A stretch of 64,000 nt of DNA. Origin: Symmachiella dynata (GTDB lineage Bacteria > Planctomycetota > Planctomycetia > Planctomycetales > Planctomycetaceae). Location: NCBI RefSeq assembly GCF_007747995.1, contig NZ_CP036276.1:1789001-1853000 (forward strand). The letters run 5' to 3'. Made by a program: the position numbers and the translations under genes. The first letter of the stretch is position 1, and each line of letters opens with the position of its first letter. This document shows positions 19,301 to 27,862 of the stretch, one piece after another. The notes under the pieces are model-generated. The model made no database searches. It was given only the letters and a program-made list of their open reading frames with translations, and was not told the origin of the DNA.

Positions 19301-20648
19301 TTCCTCTGACGTCCAGGACGAAACCATCTGTCTTTCGTTGTTGGCTACGGTCGGTGACCAACCCGAATGGTGCGAGGTTAAAAATTCCAAATCACACCGC
19401 ATCATCCCACTGAACAACGCTGAAACGGTACGGCGTCTTCCGATGATGTCTCGATTGTTCAAACAGCTTGGCTTTTCATTTAACGGTTTGGGGCAGATTC
19501 AATCCAATGACGAAGTCCTCGTTGCGGACACAGGCGTTTTTCACATTCAACAAGCACAGGGAAGTGAATTTGTTCCCGCTCAAGAACAATTCGTCGAACC
19601 CTTTGGTATTCAGTCGGTTGTCGGATTCGGTGATCTCCTGCCTAACGGGGACCTTTTTGTCGTCATCGGTTTCGCAAAACATGAAATCTCCGCCAAAGTT
19701 GCATTGCTTTTCTCGCATTTGTCGCACAGCACACGGCTCGGCTGGTTGCCCTATATCGATTCCGATCAAAAAACAGTCTGGCAGATGCTCGCTTTCGACC
19801 AGCTTCTCTCCAACCATGAACGCATTGTTGCAGATCAAGAAGCTGTCGTTTTAGAAACGATGGCGGCGGTAACGTCAGCCAATGAAGCCCTGGAGCGAAG
19901 TAACCAAGAGCTAGAACAATTTGCATACGTTGCCTCGCACGACCTCCAGGAACCTTTGAGAAAAGTGGCGTCCTGCTGCCAAGCTTTGGCGGAAGATTAT
20001 TCCGAAAATCTGGATGAAGACGGACACGAGTGGATTCAGTTCGCCGTTGACGGCGCAACCCGTATGCGCCGACTCGTCAGCGACCTAATGGAATTCTCAC
20101 GAGTCAGCACAAAAGGAAAACCACCCGTACCAGCCGATGCATTCCAGTGTTGTGAAGAAGCTTTGCAAAACTTGGCAGACGCAATCGAAGAGAAACACGC
20201 ACAAGTTATCTGTCGCCCACTCCCCACAGTTTTGGCTGATAAGCGGCAACTGACTCAATTATTTCAGAACCTCATTGGAAACGGCTTAAAGTACTGCAGC
20301 GACGAACAACCGGTGATTGAGATCGGTTCCGAACCCGAGGGGGGCCATTGGCGGTTTTATGTCAAGGATAATGGCATTGGCATCGCTCTGGAGTTCCACG
20401 AACGAATATTTCAGGTCTTCCAGCGGCTTCATCGCAAGGAAGAATACCCTGGCACAGGGATCGGCCTGGCGATCTGCAAAAAAATTGTCGAACGCTTGGG
20501 GGGCAAATTGTCCTTGGAGTCGCAAACTGGCCAAGGTAGCACATTTTACTTTACTATCCCCTCAGCGGATTTAATGCAAAACGGAGCTTCAGTAGATGAA
20601 ACCCCAAGATACGCCATCGGTGCGCCCAATTCAGATTCTCTTAATTGA
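16380..20648 (+). CDS. Membrane PAS-domain sensor histidine kinase
   Basis: About 1422 residues. Two membrane segments at about 26-47 and 325-345 enclose a periplasmic helical sensor region, and a HAMP-like segment and coiled coil follow. Three PAS domains lie at about 455-570, 583-700 and 710-823, then a coiled coil. A region at about 900-1120, with SVVGFGDLLPNGDLFVVIGF, is a non-PAS, GAF-like module I cannot name. HisKA has the phospho-acceptor in ASHDLQEPLRK (about His1186), and HATPase_c is at about 1280-1397 (NLIGNGLKYC, GTGIGLAICKKIVE). No REC is attached; the receiver gene that overlaps its 3' end is the likely partner. I chose GTG at 16380 because GGAGG lies 4 nt upstream; a TTG at 16290 in the same frame would overlap the PxDVY gene by 47 bp. 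Confidence 0.9.
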   Translation: MSDKQSSLQKIQHTGGLYRRLLRSHLLVAGIGLFMLAVSIGILYSMRAATLYAAQVRSPSARTSAVALQGVQKSLAALRGWVALGDEEFKEERAAAWNQEIDPAIAELERLSTHWDDQADLALLAQAQKRLRGLKKTQWWIEDLAQTPGNEPARTIVRFELDPIAEHITGTLNLLIHLTANSSAPGNRTQLLLDLVDLRLSFSRCQLLLSQIIDQQQDVDMPTYHALVATAKQQFDNAVGRSDTTNLEQKALIANLNDEFRAYHHLASEAVQLSQSPEANVALSMLSGDAVPAARDVTMLLGELSNNQAALMRHDAQALAAKGSRWLGFSFVLGIGMLGITYVVSRRNAAAIARPIATIASATEHLAKGNLVEDLPITSFDEVGHLTESFNAMRSQLEERTTELAKQTRLALLAEQAATAAEQRRDAARRKSQTMATVIQQSHVEHERLAASEQLFRATLEAAPTAILMINREGQIVLANSESVKLFGYSQDELLSHPMEMLLPPRLKPRHVKHRSGYFANPTTRRMSESDELAGMRKDGTEFLVEVSLSPVTTDDEMFVICSIDDITVRKRAEIALRDRDELITSLLNSTAEGIYGLDLEGNCTFANPTCARILGYKTPEEFLGKNMHQLIHHTRSDGTSYPANECPIFSAFREGRGVHVEDESLWRQDGSAFPAEFWSYPVSRNGELVGSVVTFLDITERRKSENEVRRLADIVESSDDAIFGATLEGLITSWNDGAERLYGYSASEMVGQPSEQLFAPEQRVIVSRALEQIGDRQSVRNLEMVQVCKDGTIIDVSLTISLLMDQQRNVVGTSTIARDITQRKLLEKTQQQINIELEGRVEQRTRELNHQHQAAIAMAEEAQKARLIAEQAERRLEQVASQLAMPPRAPHDRTQTFSVRDFFLSDMMKCGAWIRGLCQHHASQSEYAKALVRLFHQHFQRDEGESEFALVRVFHSNRFKNLTPELQSMARSRSSDVQDETICLSLLATVGDQPEWCEVKNSKSHRIIPLNNAETVRRLPMMSRLFKQLGFSFNGLGQIQSNDEVLVADTGVFHIQQAQGSEFVPAQEQFVEPFGIQSVVGFGDLLPNGDLFVVIGFAKHEISAKVALLFSHLSHSTRLGWLPYIDSDQKTVWQMLAFDQLLSNHERIVADQEAVVLETMAAVTSANEALERSNQELEQFAYVASHDLQEPLRKVASCCQALAEDYSENLDEDGHEWIQFAVDGATRMRRLVSDLMEFSRVSTKGKPPVPADAFQCCEEALQNLADAIEEKHAQVICRPLPTVLADKRQLTQLFQNLIGNGLKYCSDEQPVIEIGSEPEGGHWRFYVKDNGIGIALEFHERIFQVFQRLHRKEEYPGTGIGLAICKKIVERLGGKLSLESQTGQGSTFYFTIPSADLMQNGASVDETPRYAIGAPNSDSLN

Positions 20649-21048
20649 GGATGACTTAGCTGACATTAAATTGACAAAACGTGCACTCGAGAATGAGAGA
20701 ATCTTGAATGACATTCATGTCGTTCGCGATGGCGTGGAAGCGATGCAGTTTCTCCGTCGTGAGGAAGAGTATGAAAATGTCCCGCGCCCCGATCTCATCC
20801 TATTGGACTTGAACATGCCGCGCAAAGATGGTCGGGAAACTCTGCATGAAATTAAAACCGACCCTGAATTAAAAACGATTCCCGTAGTCGTCATGACGAC
20901 GTCTGAGGACGAATCTGATGTCTCCCGCAGCTATCTAGAGCACGCCAATAGCTATATCACGAAACCAGTCGACATGGAGCAATTCAAACATGTCGTTCGG
21001 GTCATCAATGCGTATTGGTTTTCGGTCGTCAAACTGCCATCAAATTGA
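20596..21048 (+). CDS. Single-domain response regulator, Rcp1-like
   Basis: 150 residues, one receiver domain of the kind partnered with phytochrome-type and PAS kinases (Rcp1-like). It has LLIEDDLADI, DLILLDLNMPRKDG with phospho-acceptor Asp71, VVVMTTSEDE, and SYITKPVDMEQF with the conserved Lys. The gene starts 53 bp inside the 3' end of the membrane kinase, in another frame, with GGAG about 9 nt upstream of the ATG. Such overlap implies translational coupling and makes this the probable direct phosphate acceptor. There is no output domain, so the final effector is not known. Confidence 0.93.
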   Translation: MKPQDTPSVRPIQILLIEDDLADIKLTKRALENERILNDIHVVRDGVEAMQFLRREEEYENVPRPDLILLDLNMPRKDGRETLHEIKTDPELKTIPVVVMTTSEDESDVSRSYLEHANSYITKPVDMEQFKHVVRVINAYWFSVVKLPSN

Positions 21049-21579
21049 AATCTCTCGATGCCGCTTATCGCGACAATCACCAAGAATAACAGCATCTCAT
21101 CAACAGCAGTCGCCTCGATTCCCACAAGCGCCCACTGGATACCAAAGCGCCAAAATTCTCCCCTCCGGCTCACCGTTCAAGGACTCGAACCTTAAACCGT
21201 TCGGTTAACGGCTATCCATCCGCCTCGCCCCTAGCAATTGATGCAGGGGGGCTGAGTAGCTTCGTCACATTTCGATTGGAGATATTAAGTCGCAGTCAAA
21301 ACGTCAAGCGATCTTGTCTGTATTCGAAGAGTTGCGTGGCGAGTCACGTGTTTTCTGAGTAGGTGCCAAGCTATCCAACTTTCGCGATTTTATAAGAAGA
21401 TACTTGATTCAGTTACGGTCTTGGCAGTGAGTCGGAGAACGGCAAGGAACCTTTAGAAACTGAACCTGTCAACGGGTGAGGTATTGCTCGTTCTTCCCAT
21501 GCTCCTGCGGTATGATGGCTTCGACAGAGACTCAGTGCTGGGCGGTCTTTCCATCTTCAATCGCAAACAGGTCATTCAC
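21049..21579. other. Intergenic region without a supported gene
   Basis: 530 bp between the response regulator and the DapA-like gene. A stretch near 21165-21215 resembles part of a tRNA on the minus strand but fails the full structure (see rejected items). A palindrome CCGTTCGGTTAACGG lies at about 21198-21212. Confidence 0.4.
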
Positions 21580-22704
21580 ATGAATGAAAACGGACAAATC
21601 ACGAGACGACGGATATTGAAAACCGCGCTGGTTGGCGTGTCGGGCGTTGCTACCGGGACGCTGCTGTCGACTCGAAGTGGTGCGGCAGCTCCCGGAAAAA
21701 CCACTGGGCAAGTCCCGGTGACGTTGAGGAGCTCCGACTTTCCACGATTCCGGGGTCCGTTTCCAATTCTCTCTACCCCTTTTACGACCTCCGGTACTGT
21801 GGACTTCGAGGTCCTTGCCCGAGAGGCGCGGTTTGCCGATTGGTGTGAGAGTCCAGGGATGATTTGGCCGCAGTCGAACGATAGTGTCGATCTGCTGACC
21901 CAGGACGAAAAACTTGAAGGGATGGAAGTTCTCGCCAAGACGACCCAGGGCTTGAAGACATCATCGCTGTGTCTTGGAGTACAGGGGCAAGACACCGACG
22001 ACATGCTTGTCTACGCCAAACATGCCAAGCAGCTTTCTCCCACGGCGATCATCTCACGACCGCCCGACAGCGGAAAGACACAGGACGACTTGCGGCAATA
22101 CTGGCGTGCCCTTGCCGCTGTGATCACCGAGCAGCCCGTCATGATCCAGACCACGGCTCGCCGCGGCGGCGCGACTCCTTCGACCGAGCTTCTGATCGAA
22201 CTGGCTGAGGAGTTCCCGAACTTCGGCTACGTCAAGGAAGAATCGAGCCCGGTTATTCCACGCATTCGCGCGCTGCTCGCCTCATCTTCGATTCGCAGTG
22301 TCTTTAGTGCCCGCGGTGCTTATGGCTGGCTGTATGAGTCGCGGCTCGGCACAGAAGGCCTCGTCACCGAACGGATCGCTTACGCCGACATCCTGGCTAA
22401 GATCTGGACGTTGATGCGAAACGGTTCCGATCCTGCAAAGCTCAAAGATATGTACAGCAAGCTGACGTTGATGTTCAATCTGTCACAGACCCACCCTGGA
22501 AACCTGCGTGGCTATAGTCTCCATTTATTGAAAATGCGCAACGTGTTTCGCACTATGATCTCGCGTCAGTATGGTCCGGGTGGCAGCACTCCTGCCAAAC
22601 CGATCCTTCAGGACCTGACGCTCTCGCAAGAGGAGATCGCCGAAATCGAATGGCGTTTCGAATCGCTCAAGCCTTACCTGAAGTCTGGTCAGTTCGAAGG
22701 CTAA
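21580..22704 (+). CDS. Tat-exported dihydrodipicolinate synthase/N-acetylneuraminate lyase family protein
   Basis: 374 residues. A twin-arginine leader (TRRRILKTALVGVSGVATG) is followed by a DapA-like TIM barrel that opens with GPFPILSTPFTTSGTVDFE, the usual start of this class I aldolase family. The Schiff-base lysine is probably Lys219 in FGYVKEESS. The position normally holding the YNxP tyrosine reads MIQTTARRGG, so the standard catalytic Tyr is not evident there and the reaction may differ or be lost. Export of a DapA-like enzyme is unusual. I chose the ATG at 21580 because it directly precedes the Tat motif; a start at 21484 would bury it. The beta-lactamase-fold gene begins 20 bp after the stop, so an operon is likely. 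Confidence 0.85.
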   Translation: MNENGQITRRRILKTALVGVSGVATGTLLSTRSGAAAPGKTTGQVPVTLRSSDFPRFRGPFPILSTPFTTSGTVDFEVLAREARFADWCESPGMIWPQSNDSVDLLTQDEKLEGMEVLAKTTQGLKTSSLCLGVQGQDTDDMLVYAKHAKQLSPTAIISRPPDSGKTQDDLRQYWRALAAVITEQPVMIQTTARRGGATPSTELLIELAEEFPNFGYVKEESSPVIPRIRALLASSSIRSVFSARGAYGWLYESRLGTEGLVTERIAYADILAKIWTLMRNGSDPAKLKDMYSKLTLMFNLSQTHPGNLRGYSLHLLKMRNVFRTMISRQYGPGGSTPAKPILQDLTLSQEEIAEIEWRFESLKPYLKSGQFEG

Positions 22705-22724
22705 AGCCAGCAAAGTCTCAACCC

Positions 22725-24203
22725 ATGAAAGAAATCGAAGTGAAACAGTTCCCGAATGTCATCCGGTTCGGCATCACATTTGTTGTCGTCCTGAATTTTC
22801 TCTTGCAACTGAGAGGCTTGCCGGCGGCTGAGCCAGCAAAAGCACCCCAGTCCGATGAAAAAACTCGCCAGGAAAGCCTGGAATATTGTGCTGCAATCTG
22901 TGCTCACCACCTCAGCTCCGGACTATGGGTCGTGGGCCGTAATTACCAGCGAACTCCAGAAGAAGTGATTGCGGAGGATATCGCGCCGTTTCGCTACTTT
23001 GGATGGTCCCCTGATTTCAAATACCAGGTGGACGAAGAAAGGCGGCTGGTGACGGTCATTGCTCCCGGTGCTGTGCCTCGTAGCGCGCGTTACACGGGTG
23101 ATCAAGGCAGTACGATTCTTCCTCGCGGCGAGACCAACGTCTTCTTCAAGCCCGTTCGCGTTCCACGTCGTACTTCCGATCCCGCCAATCAAGCTTGGCC
23201 AATGGGCGAAGTGGGTGCCACCGAACCAGTTCCCGGTGTTAACTCTAAGGCGGTGGCGGCTGCACTCGACTGGGCCATGGAGCAGGAGAAACAAAACACG
23301 CGTGCATTTGTGGTTGCCTACCAAGGAAAGATCATCGGCGAACGCTACGCGCCTGGTTGGACGAAGGATACACCACAAATCAGTTGGTCACAGGGAAAGA
23401 GCATCACAGCGACATTGATTGGAATTTTAATTCAGCGAGGTCTGCTCTCGCTTGATCAACCGGCTCCGATCAAAGAATGGCAAGGCGCTGACGACCCACG
23501 TCGAGAAATTCGAATCCGCGACCTGCTACAGATGAGCAGCGGTCTGGACTTCACCAATCTCAGTTTCAACGGACCGGAAAAATTAACCCCCAAAAACGAG
23601 CACATGCGCGTTTATTTTGATTCCCTCAACGTGTTGGAACATGCCGTCAACCAACCGCTGAAGGTACCGCCCGGAACACGGTATCGATACCTCAACAGTG
23701 ACCCGTTGAGCCTTGGCCGCATCATTCGCGACACCGTCGAGGCACAGGGCGAGGACTATCTCACGTTTCCACAACGGGAACTGTTTGACCGGATTGGCAT
23801 TCGCTCCGCCGTGCTGGAAACCGACGCTTGGGGAAATTTTATCTTGTCGGGTTACGACTACTTATCCGCCCGCGACTGGATCCGTTTCGGTTTGCTGTAC
23901 CTGAACGACGGCATCTGGCAAGGCGAACGCATTTTGCCAGAGGGCTGGACAAAGTTTGTCTCGACTCCGGCACCAGCCGATGCAAAAAAGGACTACGGAG
24001 GCATGTTTTGGCTGAACCTGCGTCCCAGGATGGACCGTGTCCCGAAAGACGCGTACTGGTCAGCTGGTTTCATGGGGCAGGTCACGATCGTGATTCCCTC
24101 ACGCAATCTGGTGGTTGTCCGAATGGGCCCCAGCCCCGGCGGGGTTTATCCCTATCTGAATGAAGTCATTGCACGCGTGCTCGACGCATTGCCGGAAAAC
24201 TAA
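22725..24203 (+). CDS. Exported serine hydrolase, beta-lactamase/class C fold
   Basis: 492 residues with a signal peptide ending near LRGLPAAEP. The serine-hydrolase domain carries SxxK (Ser222-Gln-Gly-Lys225) at the start of a hydrophobic helix and a YxN-type motif in RYRYLNSD (near residue 321). The third motif is not clear-cut; HSG or KTG is absent, and SAGFMGQ near the C-terminus may replace it. Such proteins (beta-lactamase-related, EstB/PBP4*-like) hydrolyse esters or D-amino-acid peptides rather than beta-lactams. An N-terminal region of about 170 residues precedes the domain. I chose the ATG at 22725; the longer frame from 22650 would overlap the DapA-like gene. Likely cotranscribed with that gene. 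Confidence 0.87.
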   Translation: MKEIEVKQFPNVIRFGITFVVVLNFLLQLRGLPAAEPAKAPQSDEKTRQESLEYCAAICAHHLSSGLWVVGRNYQRTPEEVIAEDIAPFRYFGWSPDFKYQVDEERRLVTVIAPGAVPRSARYTGDQGSTILPRGETNVFFKPVRVPRRTSDPANQAWPMGEVGATEPVPGVNSKAVAAALDWAMEQEKQNTRAFVVAYQGKIIGERYAPGWTKDTPQISWSQGKSITATLIGILIQRGLLSLDQPAPIKEWQGADDPRREIRIRDLLQMSSGLDFTNLSFNGPEKLTPKNEHMRVYFDSLNVLEHAVNQPLKVPPGTRYRYLNSDPLSLGRIIRDTVEAQGEDYLTFPQRELFDRIGIRSAVLETDAWGNFILSGYDYLSARDWIRFGLLYLNDGIWQGERILPEGWTKFVSTPAPADAKKDYGGMFWLNLRPRMDRVPKDAYWSAGFMGQVTIVIPSRNLVVVRMGPSPGGVYPYLNEVIARVLDALPEN

Positions 24204-24423
24204 TTCTGCCCAGGTTGGCCCCGCTAAGGAAACGGCCGAATACACGACAGAAGTGAGCAGGGTTTGTGGGCCGCCAGGAATGAAATCGATTGATGGATTC
24301 GCAGCACTCGAATGAATGCGATCATCTCGATGTGCTCGCGCACTTGCCAATGATCGCTGAAATCCCTGATGTGATTCGTTACCATGATTTGCCTGCGATG
24401 GTCACCGCTTTATTAACTTCCCC

Positions 24424-25950
24424 ATGATTGAAATTAGATTCATGATCACCAATTGTCGTCAACATCTTCAGTCTGTCGTATTGATCGGTGCCGTTCTAGG
24501 CGGCGGGTTGCTGTGCGCTGCGGAAGCTGAAGAAGATCCCATCAGCATTGGCACTCAAAAACAACTATTTCTCGATAATCGATTGATTGCATCGAGCCAA
24601 GATATCACGCTGACGATGAACGAGCCTCGCCGCGATGGGCAGGTGCTTATCAAGTGCGATCAACCATGGGAACAGGGGGCGTCGATTGGCGTCTATTCCA
24701 GTGTGTTGAAGGACAATGGCAATGTCCGGTTATGGTACGACATCATCCGCCCGACCGGTCCGGGACCGTACGACCATGAGCGGCGCGTTGCCTATGCCGA
24801 ATCGAAAAACGGCATTGATTTCGTCAAGCCAATTCAAAATCTTCATGAAGTCGACGGATCGAAGGCCAACAACATTGTATTGCCGGGAGTGATTGGTGGC
24901 TGCTCGGTCTGGATTGATAAAAACGCCCCGCTCGAACATCGCTATAAAACCCAGGCCAAGGTTTACCCATCAGGCCAACTTCACATGCACAGTTCGCCCG
25001 ACGGATTGAACTGGAAATTCTTTCAACGCCTCGAACCGGGACCCGGTGGCTGGGATACACAAAACATCGTCTTTTGGGATTCTGAGATCTCACGATACGT
25101 TTTGTTCACACGTCGCTGGGTCCGACTTGAGCCTCGGCAGACGAGCTACCGTACTGTCAGACGGTTGGAATCGACCGATTTCAAACATTGGGAGAACGAA
25201 ACAGTGGCTTTTCAAGCCGACGAAATTGACTTGGCCTCGCAAGAGACACCCAACGGTCAACCACCCGTTGATTATTACGGCGCTGACGTTTTCGAGTATG
25301 AAGGTTTCAAGATCATGCTGGCTGAAGCCTATTGGCATTGGCAGTCTCGCGAACCCCTCAAAGGCTTAGGACCATCTGGTTTCGACGTGCATCTCGCGGC
25401 CAGCCGGGATGGGAAACAGTTTCAGCGAATTGGCAACCGCAAGGCATTTATGGCAATGGGACCTGCAGGCCAATTCGACTCAAGGTATGTCTGGGCATTG
25501 CCCCATCCCGTTCCAATGGGCGACGAGTTGTGGATTTATTACGTCGGTTCAAACCGCGACCACGACGGAAATATCGATCCCACTGCCAATGGCCAACATT
25601 TGTCCGGAATCGGCCGAGCCGTTTTGCGTCTCGATGGATTCGTCTCTGCCGATGCGGACTACAAAGGGGGCCAAATCACTACCCCGCCAATATCATTCGA
25701 TGGGAATCGCTTAGAGCTCAACGTCGATGCGAGCGGAGGCGGTTCGGTTTTGGTCGAAGTCCTGGATCCCAGTGGAAGCCCCTTACCCGGCTTCACCAAA
25801 CAAGACGCCACACCCATCAACACCAATTCAGTCCGAGCTCAAGTTGCCTGGGGTGATCGAGATGACGTCAGCAGCCTATCCGGCAAGCCGGTTCGGCTGC
25901 GATTTCATCTGAAAAACTGCAAACTGTATGCGTTTCAGTTTCGTGACTAA
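24424..25950 (+). CDS. Exported beta-propeller protein resembling glycoside hydrolase family 32/43 folds
   Basis: 508 residues with a signal peptide (VVLIGAVLGGGLLCAAEA). The mature part has repeated WYD/SPDGLNW/ASRDGKQF-type strands: GVYSSVLKDNGNVRLWYD, HMHSSPDGLNWKFFQ, HLAASRDGKQFQRIG and DELWIYYVGSNRDHDG. Such repeated DG-and-aromatic blades are typical of five-bladed propellers related to GH32/GH43, often seen in planctomycete exported proteins. A beta-sandwich seems to end the protein (LELNVDASGGGSVLVEVLD). No catalytic triad of a specific GH family can be assigned from the sequence. ATGs at 24424 and 24442 both keep the signal peptide. It is 220 bp after the serine hydrolase. Confidence 0.75.
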   Translation: MIEIRFMITNCRQHLQSVVLIGAVLGGGLLCAAEAEEDPISIGTQKQLFLDNRLIASSQDITLTMNEPRRDGQVLIKCDQPWEQGASIGVYSSVLKDNGNVRLWYDIIRPTGPGPYDHERRVAYAESKNGIDFVKPIQNLHEVDGSKANNIVLPGVIGGCSVWIDKNAPLEHRYKTQAKVYPSGQLHMHSSPDGLNWKFFQRLEPGPGGWDTQNIVFWDSEISRYVLFTRRWVRLEPRQTSYRTVRRLESTDFKHWENETVAFQADEIDLASQETPNGQPPVDYYGADVFEYEGFKIMLAEAYWHWQSREPLKGLGPSGFDVHLAASRDGKQFQRIGNRKAFMAMGPAGQFDSRYVWALPHPVPMGDELWIYYVGSNRDHDGNIDPTANGQHLSGIGRAVLRLDGFVSADADYKGGQITTPPISFDGNRLELNVDASGGGSVLVEVLDPSGSPLPGFTKQDATPINTNSVRAQVAWGDRDDVSSLSGKPVRLRFHLKNCKLYAFQFRD

Positions 25951-26423
25951 CGTTGCGTCCGACTACAGTTCGGGCATTCGGTACGGACATCGCGTCATCT
26001 GTTGCGGGTTGCTTTGGATGCCAATCCCGTTGAGCCACCTTTGGACAAAATTATCCCGCGAGTCGATTCTCGACGTTCATCACCCCAAGCATGACTGCAA
26101 CACGGATGAGCGCATTCGGTGCTCCAGATTCAACAGCGATGCCGACAACGATGCGAGACGATTTTTAAAAAGCCAGTGGGCCTGTAGGCCATGCTTCAGT
26201 CTCAGGTGCCGCGAATCACTCTAGCCGCTCGACCTGTTCTCGCGGGATGTGGTAACATGCTATGCGGAGCTCTTCGGCGGCCATCTGGAATCCTTTTCCA
26301 ACATGTCATTGCTCGAAGTGCCGCTTTGGTTGAAAGACCGATCACGCGACCCCAAACTGGCTGTTTTGCAGAACCTGCCTAACAGAGCAAAGCGTTTCTC
26401 ACTCACGTCAGGGAACTCGAATC
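25951..26423. other. Intergenic region, nothing recognised
   Basis: 473 bp between the beta-propeller gene and the esterase gene. Short open frames in it show no motif or good ribosome site, and no strong hairpin was seen. A promoter for the esterase is expected near its right end. Confidence 0.4.
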
Positions 26424-27668
26424 ATGCAACGACGAACGTTTTTAGGCTCTCTTGGTTTGGGCATGACAGCAGCAGCTTTCAGCGAAAATGTTTCTCTATC
26501 ACAGGCTCATTCCGCTGAAGCAATAAAACGGAAGACTTTTACGACCAACCGCGAAGACGGGCGATTTCAGGAGACTGCTGGGTTCCTGCAAAATCAAATG
26601 AAAATAAACCCGCCGAAGTTGGCGTTCAATCCCCACATGAAAAAGGCGGAGTTTCCTGCCTGGCAAGAAGCAGTCCGAAAAAAATTGCGGGAGCTGCTCG
26701 CATTCCCCGAGGTTCCCACACAGCCCGAACCGAAGCGACTTTGGATCCGCCACCGGGAAGGGTACCAGCTTCAAAAATGGGAAGCGTATCCCGAACCGGG
26801 GTGTGTCGTTCCCTTTATGGTTCTGATTCCAGATGGGATCACGCAAAGTCATCCCGCTGCAACCGTCATGTGTTTTCCCGGTTCGACCTGGAGTCTCGAA
26901 AGCCTGGTGGGCGAACCAGAAATTGGGAAAAAGGCAAAGGACAACGTCAAAAACCGTACGGACTGGAAATGGCAAGACAACCGGATGGCATTGCACATCG
27001 CCCAACAGGGGATGGTGAGTATCGCCGTTGCCAACCCTGCCACGAACGATACCGACAGCCCGCTTCGGGGGCGTGCGCAAACCTCGATCAACGCAATCTT
27101 GCTGGGACGTTGTTATCTGGGCATCTCCGCTTTTCAAAAAGCGCATATCATGGAATGGGCGAGTCGACAGCCATTCGTTGATAAAAACCGGATCGGAGTT
27201 TGCGGACACTCTCTCGGCTCCGAGCCGGCAGATGTTTTGGGGGTTCTTTATCCGGACTTAGTCAAGGCCATCGTCCATAACGATTTCTGTTGCAACTGGA
27301 TTGAACGAACAATCGTCATGAATGGCGAACCGGTTTCCGATCATCACGTCATTCCAGGCATGTACCAATGGTTCGACGCCACCGACTGGGAGGCTTCGCT
27401 GGCTCCCAGACCGTTGCTATTCACCGAAGGAGGCCGAGCCAATCAGCTCGCAAAAATCGAAGCCGCCTACCGACTCAACGGTGCTGAAGACAAACTGAAG
27501 ATTTACTACTACAAAAAATACAGTAACCCGGCCGACCGCCCCTTCGATTTCAAACCGATCCCTGAGGGCTTAACCGTCGAGGAATACTTCCAATACGCCA
27601 ATGTCGATGCCCCCAAGCACGTCTTCCGCCCGAAGCGCGTCGTGCCGTGGTTGAAGGAAGTGTTGTAG
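26424..27668 (+). CDS. Tat-exported alpha/beta hydrolase
   Basis: 414 residues. The leader MQRRTFLGSLGLGMTAAAF is a twin-arginine type signal. The hydrolase domain has the nucleophile elbow GHSLG (Ser263), preceded by PFMVLIPDG and PAATVMCFPGSTW near the oxyanion region. Later LAPRPLLFTEGG is the strand that normally leads to the acid residue. A catalytic His is not obvious near the C-terminus (KHVFRP is a candidate), so activity is probable but not certain. It resembles the acetyl-xylan-esterase-like hydrolases near polysaccharide genes in planctomycetes. It ends the exported-enzyme group and is convergent with the second PSD1 gene. Confidence 0.82.
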   Translation: MQRRTFLGSLGLGMTAAAFSENVSLSQAHSAEAIKRKTFTTNREDGRFQETAGFLQNQMKINPPKLAFNPHMKKAEFPAWQEAVRKKLRELLAFPEVPTQPEPKRLWIRHREGYQLQKWEAYPEPGCVVPFMVLIPDGITQSHPAATVMCFPGSTWSLESLVGEPEIGKKAKDNVKNRTDWKWQDNRMALHIAQQGMVSIAVANPATNDTDSPLRGRAQTSINAILLGRCYLGISAFQKAHIMEWASRQPFVDKNRIGVCGHSLGSEPADVLGVLYPDLVKAIVHNDFCCNWIERTIVMNGEPVSDHHVIPGMYQWFDATDWEASLAPRPLLFTEGGRANQLAKIEAAYRLNGAEDKLKIYYYKKYSNPADRPFDFKPIPEGLTVEEYFQYANVDAPKHVFRPKRVVPWLKEVL

Positions 27669-27742
27669 ATTTGGCCGAATTCAGTTTACTTCCACACGAT
27701 CACCGACTGTGTGCCTCGCTCTGAGTTTTACCATGTGATCGC

Positions 27743-27788
27743 GGTGGGGGAAGCGCGGATAGCCCGCACTCCTAGCTTCCACCATCGA
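27743..27788. repeat. Branched inverted repeat between convergent genes, possible bidirectional terminator
   Basis: GGTGG followed by GGGAAGC (27743-27754) is matched by GCTTCCACC just downstream, with a 3-nt bulge, and encloses a smaller GCGG/CCGC-type pair. It lies between the convergent esterase and PSD1 genes. No T-tract is present, so the terminator role is only a suggestion from position. Confidence 0.3.
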
Positions 27789-27862
27789 CACGGTCGTTTG
27801 CTCAGCATCGTCAGCTCCAGCACCGTCCCTTGTTGTCTTTGGACCGCGGGTCGCTCGGCGAG

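Noticed and set aside
21165-21215. Minus-strand tRNA-like segment with a T-arm-like GGTTCGAGTCC and a nearby stem-loop
   Set aside because: No matching 5' acceptor strand is found for the 3' acceptor, the anticodon loop lacks U33, and the D-arm is not recognisable. It may be chance or a decayed fragment.
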